From: Antedon mediterranea
Taxonomy: Eukaryota > Echinodermata > Crinoidea > Comatulida > Antedonidae
Length of the DNA stretch: 64,000 nucleotides
Direction: 5' to 3'
NCBI RefSeq assembly: GCF_964355755.1
Contig: NC_092679.1
Coordinates: 744,001-808,000, forward strand
Part shown: positions 50,301 to 62,300 of the stretch, in pieces
Numbering within the stretch: position 1 is the first letter of the stretch
How the letters are laid out: every line of letters begins with the position of its first letter
The notes under the pieces: model-generated
What the model was told of the DNA's origin: nothing
Seen by the model: the letters and a program-made list of their open reading frames with translations, nothing else
The model's database searches: none
Program-made: the position numbers and the translations under genes

Positions 50301-53300
50301 ACAATACAATAAGTTAAATTGCTATTTAATTTGTACATTACCGTTTATGATTATTGTTTTTGTACTGAACAGCTTGGGACTATATGTTATGTCAGAGAAA
50401 AGATTGCCTTGTACCTAAAAACAACGCTGCAGTTAAGGTACTTTGAATTTTAAATATGTTGATAACATGGAAATACCAATAACCACACATTGAATGACTT
50501 AAGAACGAACTCAAAATGAATTGAATAAAATATGTGTATAATGTGTATATTATGGTACAGTAATCTCGGTTTTTATAAATCATTGTGTCGCACTTTATTT
50601 ATGAATTTACTTCTGTTTTTACCCAAGATGTGTATGGACTATGGAGTGGCTGGTAAATACAGTAAAGTACCTTATCCTCCAGTCTATTTCTGTGCTGATT
50701 GTTGTGAACTTGTTGCAAGGTAAATATATCTTGTAAAGATCCCATCTTTCAGGGTTGCTATATAAGAATTATAGTATTTGTATGTAATTATTTCAACATA
50801 AATAGAAACTATAGTACTACTGCTGTGTCATCTATTTTTATTATTTTTGTTTATTTATTTGTTTGTTTATCTTTCAATTTCTTCCATCTTCTCTTTTTAG
50901 GGAAACACGAAAAACAATGATTCCAGTTTTAAATCCAAGAGAGTTTGTTGCAAAAGAATGCGAAAATAAGGTAAAGTGTTTTTAATTTTCATCATAATAA
51001 ACTGACCATGTAAAATTATTCTATTGCAGTAACTGCAGTAACTAGATTTCTTTACTGCAATAAACATAGGATTTTAGTTTATTTTGCTGCGCATGCTTAT
51101 GAGACAGTCTGCAATAAACTGTGTGTATGATTACCAAAACAAAGTGTACTTACTGCAGTTACTGCAGTAGAATGATATCGACCCTAATACATTTTTCACT
51201 TCATAGAACTGCCAATCATCAGACAAAGGTGTGACGTTTGTTTGTTTCTCACCTGCCTGCACCAGTCTACACAGCCACCTACCAATGAGTTACTGCAAGT
51301 CCTGCTTCGCTTACAACCACAAAGATGTTAACCATACCTATCAAGAGTTCCCTGAAGACCCTTGGTCACGAGAGAAGGAGATGCAGGCCTACTTTACAGA
51401 GGCAATTGTTAGGTTAGTATTACATCATTGTATGCAATATTTCCATGCAAAAAGTACATGTTGTTGGCGGATCTTAACTCACAATTTAAACGTTTTGCTC
51501 TACGTTTACTGTGGACTTTGGAAATCAGAGTCACAACACTGATGTTAGTGGTTGGTATTACCGAAATATTCGTCCATATCTTAGTGTTGAATTGTATTAA
51601 ACAATTTTTTATTGCGGTTGACTTTGGGCCGACTTGACTTTGGGCCAACTTGACGTGAGGCCGACTTGACCTGCACCCTTAACAACAAACTAACATAACA
51701 TTTTCAAAACTGTATAGCCTTTTAAAAGAAGCGCAACCAGTTGATGATGATCTTAAAGCCAGTGGAAACTCGGACAATACGCATGATGACCGATATGCAC
51801 ATACCCACGACAACGACGTACACGAGTCCAAGCTGAACTTAGATGACCCACGCATGTTGAGCAGATTCGGTATCTGGCTTCTAGTGGAAAAATGTCAACC
51901 TAGTGAGAAGACTGCTGGAGAGGTCATAGGTCGACTGTTAAACATGTTGTTTCAGTGGTATTTCTACACATCCAAAGTTCCTGATGATGGTAATTACTTA
52001 TCATTAGTATACAAATAATTAATGTTTATGAGTTGAATGGTGAGAATATTTCATGAGTTGAACAATTGACTGCTCTTTTTAATTTGTAAGAATACAATCA
52101 TGTGTGTTATAATATCCCATATAAAATATAAAAGAAATGTAATTAGAATAGTTATATTCTCACTAAAACTAGATGAGTATTAAAGCAGGATTCACTTTTT
52201 TTTTTAAACTTCAGATGTTGGAAACTGTGTTGAAAAATTGAAAACAGATGTAAGTTAGATTGAATTAATATTTTTCTTTACAATCAGTTGCGTAACAGCT
52301 ATGATTGCTCACTGGCTAAACCAAGGGACCCAGAGCTTGAGGAGCCCGACAGCTTGAGCAGCTCACGGCATCTACCCAGTGTTAAAGGGCCCATTAGGAG
52401 TGCGAAACCAAGGGCCCCAGCAAATGAATAGCCCACTGCAACTAACCAGCGTTGGAGGGCCTCTTAGTAGTGCTAAACCTGGGGCCCCTGCAAATGAATA
52501 GCCCACTGCAACTATCCAGCGTTGGAGGGCCTCTTAGTAGTGCTAAACCTGGGGCCCCTGCAAATGAATAGCCCACTGCAACTAACCAGCGTTGGAGGGC
52601 CTCTTAGTAGTGCTAAACCTGGGGCCCCTGCAAATGAATAGCCCACTGCAACTATCCAGCGTTGGAGGGCCTCTTAGTAGTGCTAAACCAGGGGCCTATG
52701 CCTCCTGCGTCACGCCATTGTTTACAATAAATGATACTTTTGATTTTGGCTTTAATATTATAATGTATATGTAATTTTTATTTGCTATGGTTCTTGATTT
52801 TTCAGTATGTTTCTGGTTGGTTGGCTAATGTTCGTGTAAACTGCTTTGATGTGTTTGTTAACTGTTTATTACCTCAACCACCACAATACGCAAGGGTTGG
52901 AGGACACTGGTAAATCAATCTTTATAAATCAGAAAATTAAATTAAAAACAGAAACACAATGTAGCACAAATTAATTTTTTTTTTACAAAAGTATATTACT
53001 CATAAATATTCATGGTTTTATTTGAATATTCATAGTGTGATATAATTATTTATTTGTTTTACCCAGGGACACCCTTTGCAGCAAAACATCTGAAATTGAT
53101 CAAGGTCTACAGATCATATTTAGTCTGACTCTTTACAACTGTGTAACATACGAGGTAAAACAATTTATATTTGTCTATATTCTTGCTCTTGATTGTCCAG
53201 CTTGTTAACTAATACACAGTCTCCCAATACCGGACTCTCTGAAAACCCAAAACTCTCTACCAATACCAAACTTTGCTTGAGGTACCAAAGGTCTCAGCAC

Positions 53301-56300
53301 CTATATATACCTCCATTATCTCAAATTATATATAATTTGTATATTAGCCTGGCAGCGCAAGGTTGTCTGGTATTGGGAAAACTGACTGTGTTACCTTTTA
53401 TATGTACTGTAGGTCTGGGACAGCATAATGCCTCTATGGATGGAAGCCATTCAGAGAAACATTAGTTACGATGACCTCTCTCAACTTCAAGACATCTTGT
53501 GTAAGCTGTTCTCCACTGACATCCCTCTGCCATTCAGGACTGATAAGGTCTTCCACTTTATCTCATCTAAGTTCAAAGGACCAAGTGCTGCTCAGATGCT
53601 TGAGTCCCTTCAATGGCTTCAGGTGATTTTTTCTCTTGTAATTCTTAAGTATAGAAATTACCGTACTTCACTCCCAATAAGCGGAACACTGTATTGTGAA
53701 GCAAATGAGTTTTGACACAGAGGCCAACCAATAGGTGTTTCCTTAATTATTCGTTCTACTGTAAATAACTTAATAAATGTTATATGAATAAATGATGTTA
53801 TAACGTTCTAATCATCAACAGGAATGTTATTGTCTTATTACCCTAACTATCATTTTTTCCCCAAATGCTTTAATATAATGATAATTGTTATAGATATTGT
53901 GTGAATTGGACATATCATTGCCCTTTGACCTTTTGGTGTCAATGTTTAATGACGGCATCACTTGGATGAAGGGACCAAATGCTAAACAGCAAGGCAGAAA
54001 ACGTCATCCATCACAACCTAGTACAGGAAGTATGCAAAGTCCCAAAGCAGACACCCCTGAAGTAACAGTGGACTCTCCCACTCTTCTTAGCCTCCAAGAT
54101 AGTGTGTTCTTAGATCCAGAGGAAGATGTCAACCTGCAATGCTTTGTGGTCATGTTGGATTTGATCCTTAGACAGGTGATATAAAAATGAAAATCATTTT
54201 ATGTGTGCATGCCAATAACATTTAAAGCCTTGTCTGCACTATCAAACATTATGTGACAAAAAGATGTGCTATGCCTATATATAGACATATAGATGATGAC
54301 ATACCACTACCATATTTGTGCATATCACTACCATATTTGGGCACATCACACTTTTTTTGTCAAACTAGTTTGATAGTGTAGACAGAGCTTAATAGTAAAT
54401 CAAGATTGGAAGAAGTGAAAACAACATTATATTTGAATCAACTAATGAAGAAGCATGAATTTTAAATTTACTTTTATATTTCAAAATAAAAATGCATGTC
54501 ATTTATATAAAGTATATGTTGATTATTTTATAATTGCATGTTATCCTCCCCCTAGTCTGGAGTAGAATGCACATGACTTGTTAGTGTACATGTTGAAGTT
54601 GCATAATTAGCATTACCTGCACATATTGCATGATGACTTGTTAGTATACGTGTTGAAGTCACATAATTAGCATACCTTGCACATAATGCATGATTAAAAC
54701 ATGTAAGTAGTTCTAATTTATTTTATTTAATATGCAGTCAACTCTCTCAGTACCGAAAATCGGAACTCTCCAAAAACTTTTTTTAGGTTCAAAAGGTTCA
54801 AAATACATTTTTTACCATTAAAAACACATTAGAAGGATTAAGAGAGTTTACTGTATTAAGATCTTTGAAGATTTGCATTGCAAAATATTAATATCCATCT
54901 TTGTATGTTGTTGTATATTTTATTTATTTATTATTCATTCTGTTGAAAAATTGGATCAGACAAGATTGAAAATAAAGAAAAGTACAAAAAGCAACTTATT
55001 CTCTGGTCCCTAAATAATACACCTTAAATAATTAACAGAATTGTAGAAAAAATATATCAAAAATATAAAACGAATACATCAAGAATTATTACTTAATATT
55101 ATTATAAATCAAGATAATAGACAAAGCATCGTACATCAACATTATCGACTCTCCATATGTGTTGTTTTTAAAGTTTAAGTTCAAGTGCAATGTAAACATT
55201 TATTTACTTTCTTTCCTAAACTATTAACAATAATATAAATTAATAAGGTACAGTACTTAAATCTATCTTCTCAAATTTAACAAAACAATAAATGGTTTAT
55301 ATTACAGTATGATTCTCAAAGCTTCCAGTTCTCACTTGGTTTGGAACACAAAGAATCCAAGGAGACATTAAGTGTAATAATGTCAATGCTTCAAGCCCCC
55401 TGGGGTGGTGCTCATTGTTGCACGACAGGCGACGAGAACCAAGAGTGTACGCTCTGTGACCTGTCTGCCTTGTGGTTTCAACTTGCGTTATTGATCTTTG
55501 AAACAATTGCTGGAGAGAATGAAGTAAAAGTGGCGGATATGCCTGAGGTGTCCGAGTACGATTTTGATACAAAGATTAAACGTTTGGTACAATTTCAAAA
55601 GGACTGTCCGCAGAAAGACAAATACACACCGACAGTTGAGATAACTGAAAAGCCTAAACCAAAGAAACTTGGACAGCAGGTACTTACATATTTATTCTCG
55701 CATATTTCAGAGTATAATAGTAGGGCGATTTAAAATGATTGAAATCAACTAAAAGAGGAGATGAGATTAATTCTTGTCCTGCTCTAGGTTGCTTATAAGG
55801 TCCTATGTAAAGCACCTAGAAGGGTCAGTGATCCATTAGGCGCTATATAAATACTGTTTATTATTATTATTATTATTATACATTTCAGTAATCATCTTAA
55901 TTCTATTTCCTTTTTTAGGCTAAAGCTCAGTCATTAGATTTAGGACAAGTACAGTCCATTTCAAGAGGAGGTAAGCACCAGCAAGCTGATGCAAAATCAT
56001 TGCCAACATCAAGAGGTAACGCCCCAAGACTGCACAAGGTGTCAGAGGATAGTTTTAACGATGATCAAACAGGTATGATCATGTGTTATGCTTTTTATTC
56101 TCTTTGTAAACAGTTTCATTTTATTGGTTTTTTTTATATGTTTGTTATCAAACGTTTCAGCCCTTTTGCAGCTGTTTGTTTTTTATTTATACCTAAACAA
56201 ATAAATAGAAAAAAGTGGAATGCTTTCAATGTTTGTTTTAGTAGGAGAGGATGCTGTTTTCGTTCATTTACAAGAGCAGTCTGTGTGGGACACAAGTTAT

Positions 56301-59300
56301 GGTGAAGTTCACTTCAAAATGTCTGAAATTCCTCTACCACTTCAGATCTTAGCAGCGTTAGTGAAGGTAATGCCTTGCAAATAAACACTAGTAAAGTAAT
56401 TTCCAAATATTAAAATAAAGTCGACAATGACGTTTCGGTTGTTATGGTACAAAAGATGTTGTAAAGCTCTGTCTACACTATCAAACTTTATGTTATGTGT
56501 TGTGGCCATATATGTACACGATGATGTCATATTGCTACCATATTTAAGCATATCACTACCATATTTGGGTGCATCACACTTTTTTGTCACATGCAGTTTG
56601 ATAGAATACACTTTACTTTCATTTCCTTTTGCAAACCTTACTTTAAATAATACATGTTTTGATAGAATATTTGGTATTACCTTATTTGATAAGCAGTTTT
56701 CTATTTTGCACTGACCTCTGTTAATATCTTACAATTGATACTTTTCAGGAACTTCCAAAGCATGATGATTCTGTTGTGTTGCACTACCTGACTAGTTGTA
56801 TTCGTATTGCGTGTTTAAATGAACAGTCACTACGGGGTGCCACCAAGGACAACATCACTTTTCTCGTTTATGCACAGGAACAGCTTCTTATTCCAAAGTA
56901 AGTATCATAAAAACACTGAGGAAGTTAAGTTAAAAATCTAGATGTTGATAAAAAAAATTAAATAAGCAAAAACCTAAATCAAGATGATAAAAGTAAAACA
57001 GCCAGAAAACTTATATATTTATATAAAAAAAGACCAATAAATAATAAACATTTCCAATCTATATCAATGAAAAAGTGTTATCCCACTACCGTGTTTATTT
57101 AACATCAATGGCGTCAATTCACAGAATAATATGATTTGTTTTTGTAGTATGTGGAGATTAATGCAAGGGGAATTGTCACATCTGGTATCACTTATGATTC
57201 CCATCATACACCACTGCGTAGCGCTACCATGTGGAGCAGACGCCCTCTGGAGAGTTGTGGATAGTGAAGTTAAAAGCGAAGACTGGCAAACGAGGTTTAG
57301 AGGCGGTAAGAAAATAATTTTTTTTATTGAAACAAGAACTGGATGTGTTTTTTTTACCATTTTATTATATTATAAGAACATGAAAAAACAAGACATTTTT
57401 ATGTTGTTAATGTTGTTGTATTAATGTTACCTATTGTTTTTTTAGTTGAATCTATTGGTGCTTTCTTGCGATTTGCTGACCAGAAGGCAATCGCTACCAA
57501 CTCTGTCATTATGAGTACACTTGCTCACATTTTTAGTAGTCTTATTGGTTGTGCTGAAGACATCTGTCCAGCTGTAGCTACTCGTACAGTGGTTATGTTG
57601 GAAACTATACCAGCTAATGCACTCAAGGTAAATACGTACAAGCTATTATAGAACCCCTCCTTTGGGACACCCTTATTCTATTTAGGGGACACCCACCCCT
57701 ATTTAGGGGACACCCACCCCTATTTAGGGGACACCCACCCCTATTTAGGGGACACCCACCCCTATTTAGGGGACACACATCCCTATTTAGGGGACACACA
57801 TATTCATAGAACACTAACACTAATTGAGCTCTGGGAATGCAAATTTTAAAATACATTTAAACTTAAGTTGAAAAGGTATATCTTAAACTCTTATTCTTTT
57901 GATATATTTTTACATTATTTTATCTTATTTGACAGTATATTATATATTGATTCTGGTTTTCCTATTTTAATAATGTTTGCTTGTTATTGTTAATTGTTGC
58001 AATGTATTTTAATTTGGGCTAAACTGGAAGGGTTAAAGATGACATCTTCAAAGATGGTTGAAATAAGAAAAATAAGAAGACTATGGCGAACCCTTTTTCA
58101 TCGTTTGTTTTTTCTTCAGGTTCTTATACACTGTCTTGAGTTCCAGTGGGATTCTGTTCTTGAGGACCGTGCTCTCATACTTAGCCGTCTCCACCAGCTA
58201 AAACATTACCTACCAGCTCCATCAATCTTCACATGGGAGTTCTTTATGAACCGTTTAGACACACTTTCAGTAGAAGCACAAGTTGACATGGACCAGAATA
58301 GGGAATTCCCCTTTCCTGTCGGTATGTTATGATTATAGAGAATGTTTTATTACAAAAGCACACTGTTTTTACTGGTGTTAATAGTATTTCATGGGGATTC
58401 TTATATTTGCAACATGTGGGTATAATTTTACATTATTGATAACTATAATAGTTTCATATAATTATAACTCAAAAATAAAACTAATTTAAATTTACTGAAT
58501 ATAATAATTATTAGTTTGTTGTGATCTATTACCATGTTACTAAGACTTCCCCTTGTTGGTGAAACCGCCTTGAGTATTAACACCGCCCTCTGTTGGTGAA
58601 ACAATGCCGTACCAGTTTTGGTGGTGAACTGTTTGTATTGATATTAATGTTTTGTGAACTGGTTTTAGATTTCTAAAAGCATGTTGTGATTTTGTTGTGA
58701 AGATAAACAATTGGAATTATTTTACTAGCATTGTGATGTAACTCGATGAGGTCGTGGTTATTTTTTCCTTCTCTAACGTTGTGTATCTTTTTCCATTTTT
58801 TAACCCTTTTGTATTGTTTTGTCTTCTTCAACGTTTGATGTGCTGTGTCATTGCATCTGGCTTTCTTAGCCGAGAAACGTGACACAACCAATCCCAAGCA
58901 ACAGTCAAGCGGTAAGAGCATGAACATGTAACCATATCATATGTGTGTGTGTGTGTGTGTATATACATTTATTACAGACATATTAAAACTCTAACCTACC
59001 ATGTGATGTACTGGAAAATAATTAATTTAGAAATGATAAAGATGAGGAAATCTTTGAATGAGAAAAGGCCAACTCAACTGACAATTCAAGCCTAGAATCT
59101 TCTAATAGATATTTAATTACCTGACCATTGTATATATGTATTACTGTATATAAAATATGGATTGTTTGGAAACCATTAAACCATCAATCATAATTTAATG
59201 TTACATAATAATATTTATCACCATTTATGGGTTTCATGCTTTTTTATCATAATCATTATTGGCTATTTTTAACTGTTACTATTATGTTTTATGTCTTATA

Positions 59301-62300
59301 TATTTATGAATTAGTAATTATCTTCTATTAAATATAAAATTAAAAAATACATTTCATTCTTACATCGTCATTGTCAACATTTAAAAAAATCATTGATCCA
59401 TCAGTTATTGGTACTGATTCAATTGTACTGACATCACAAAACATGTGCTGACATCACAAAACATGCTGACATCATTTAATTTCATAGCATTATTAACATT
59501 GTAATGTTTAAATCATATTTGCTTCACTACATTTATTTTTTATTCCAATTTTTTATGAATATCAATCAGTAAATTCATTTATTTTCAGAAATCATTGTTA
59601 TTGTAATTAGTGCATGTAAAGGCTAACCTATTATAGTTTAGATTTCAGTTATTTAGTGTTATAGGTCTGTAGATAGTCAAAGCACCTAAAACCATTCCTA
59701 AATGAGATTCTACGTTTATTTATCATTTAAAGATGATTATCCGAAACAGTGCAACAAATGATAAGTTAATATGAACATTCTGCTGTCAATATTATGCTCT
59801 TCTAGAAGAGTGAGATAATGGAAAGGCCCTTAAGCTTGGTTCCCACTTGAACGCAACACAAGTAATTTGACCAATCACAAGGCAATGAATCGTCCCAACC
59901 ATGCGCCGTCCAAGTGGGAACCAAGCTATACTGTCATAATTCAGCATTTTAGATACCAATAATAAATTGTATTTTTCTAACAAGATTTTTCACGATCAAG
60001 AACAGTATCAGGAGAAAAAACTGAAAAACCGAACCAAACAAAGCTACACCGTGCCATGATTATACGCACCCAGTCCGACACGCCACAATCAAAACTTCGT
60101 CATCAAATGATGCCCTCTACGTCAAGTTCGACTAAAAGGTTCTATCCAAGAAGTGAATCTGCACCAACTAATCTTTGGGCTTTTAGAAGAAAAGGCGGCG
60201 TGTTTCGATCCTGTAAGTTGAAAATCAAATTTTCTTGTTTTTAAAAAAAATCTGAGAATTTAACCTGTACACTAACTTCAAGCTGGTGGATAATTTCTTC
60301 TTTTTCTTTCATTTGTGTAGCTGAACGATCAACATACAGTAACCAATCTTCACCTGATAATGTCTTAAGTCTTGGTTCACTCGCTGAAGAGGTCTTTGAA
60401 GGTAAATCTCAATTTACATAATCATTTTCATTATAAGGTACCTAAATTAATAAATTCTCTGTTCACATAGCCTAGCAAAAACCTTGAGTTTACACACACT
60501 AGAAGATGAGCAATTTATTCAGTGAGATTTGAGCTGCTTTTGAATACAATGGCCTGATTTATAATCCTTTTCTGCCAACAGATGGTTATTTGGGTTTTGT
60601 GGAAGAGGAACAAGTTCCACTAACAACCGAGTCACAACAGACTAATCCAGTTGATCTGGCATTCATTGATAAGGAAACCGTTCATCAATTAGTCACGCTC
60701 TTAATGAGGGTAAGTATCTAATGAGCACAGCATTCGTTGTTGTTCACTTGTGACTTGAATGAAGTCAATTCTATAAGATTTCATCATCATCATCATCATG
60801 CGGATGCATCCAAGATGGAGTTCACAATGCCACGCCACAATTCTTTGTTCTTTCTTTAATCAATCAATCAAAATCAACCTGTGGTCTTATTTGACTCCTG
60901 TATATATAATTATTACTGATTCTTCATATCTCTTGTACTTCTTAATTTTTGTAACCATATTATATGGCCAATTGAGACAAGTTTACTTCTAGGTTGATCC
61001 TCATTTTATGCTCTGTATTATTATGGCATTTGATGAAATACATATTTGTTGATATTTTGAATAAATATAAATAATTTTAATTGACTCAATGTTACTTTCA
61101 GTTCATGGCAGAGTCCACTGAAGATGACCAACATGGTTCTTCTAAAGCAATGGTAAGTTGCATGTATGTTTGTTTGTATATCCTTTGAATGTATTCAGTT
61201 ACCATGGAGAATGTTTGTTTGTATAGTATTATTTTGAACCTAACCTGGAATCTGGTTGTCTGGCAATGGTATTCCTTAATAATGCGCGTCCCCTGTTGAT
61301 CCTATCATGGTCTATTCGTCTATACAGACTTTTTTTATTCATTATCCTAATGTAACACGTTTTTAGTGGGCCTCCTCTCTCAAGCCCCTTGTGGTTTCTT
61401 GGAAATTGAGGTTGATAGTAATATCATGTAGCACATGATACATTATTGCTGACCCTTAAAAGGAGTGTGATTACTTCATGATTTTATTTTCAATTTTGTT
61501 TCTGCTTTGCAGAAGACTGTTCTGCGTCATCTGTATGCTCTTCTTGGATTCAGTAAAACAGAGAAGCTGTTCAAAATCGCTCCACATCAACTCAGAGAAT
61601 CTTCTGTCTTTAATGCTTTTATTGCAGGCATAGCTAAGGTGAGTGGAGTTTGGTGGTTAAGATGCTTGCCTATCTATCCCATACTTCTGGGTTCACCCCC
61701 AAAGACAAACATCTACCTGTGAACAAGGTTGCGACCCTTAAGAAGGACAGTGAATGAGTGAAATCTTATTGGTTATCCATGGCAGTATGCCTTAATTGAG
61801 AATGAGAGTCACACACTCAGAGAATACACTTGCATTGTTTTCATATGGTGTATTATTGTAAATATAAAATAGCATAAATGGTTTTATCATATATGAATGA
61901 GTAATAGTCGCAGGCATGGGTATGAAACATTAGTGGGTGTGGTTATAATTGCATAGCATTAACAATGGAATTTACCAATGTCTTGGGACTGAAATTTGGA
62001 ATTACACTTGAGCATGGGATTACAATTGAAGTCATATACGGTATATACTTGAAACAGGTCATGGATTACAATATTAAGTTGGGTACCAAGATTCTACCGC
62101 TAGTTGTTGAGCTACTTAAGTATTGTCCGTCACCTCAAAAGACTCCTCACCACCGCCAACATCAAGACTACACACTGTTTTTCTTGGAGCCACACTGCAG
62201 ACAGTCATGGCTAATGACAATCCTTGTAATACTCTACAAGGTAGGTTTATCATTAATAAATACTGATCATTTTGTGTTTGTGTTTAAACTTACTACTTAC

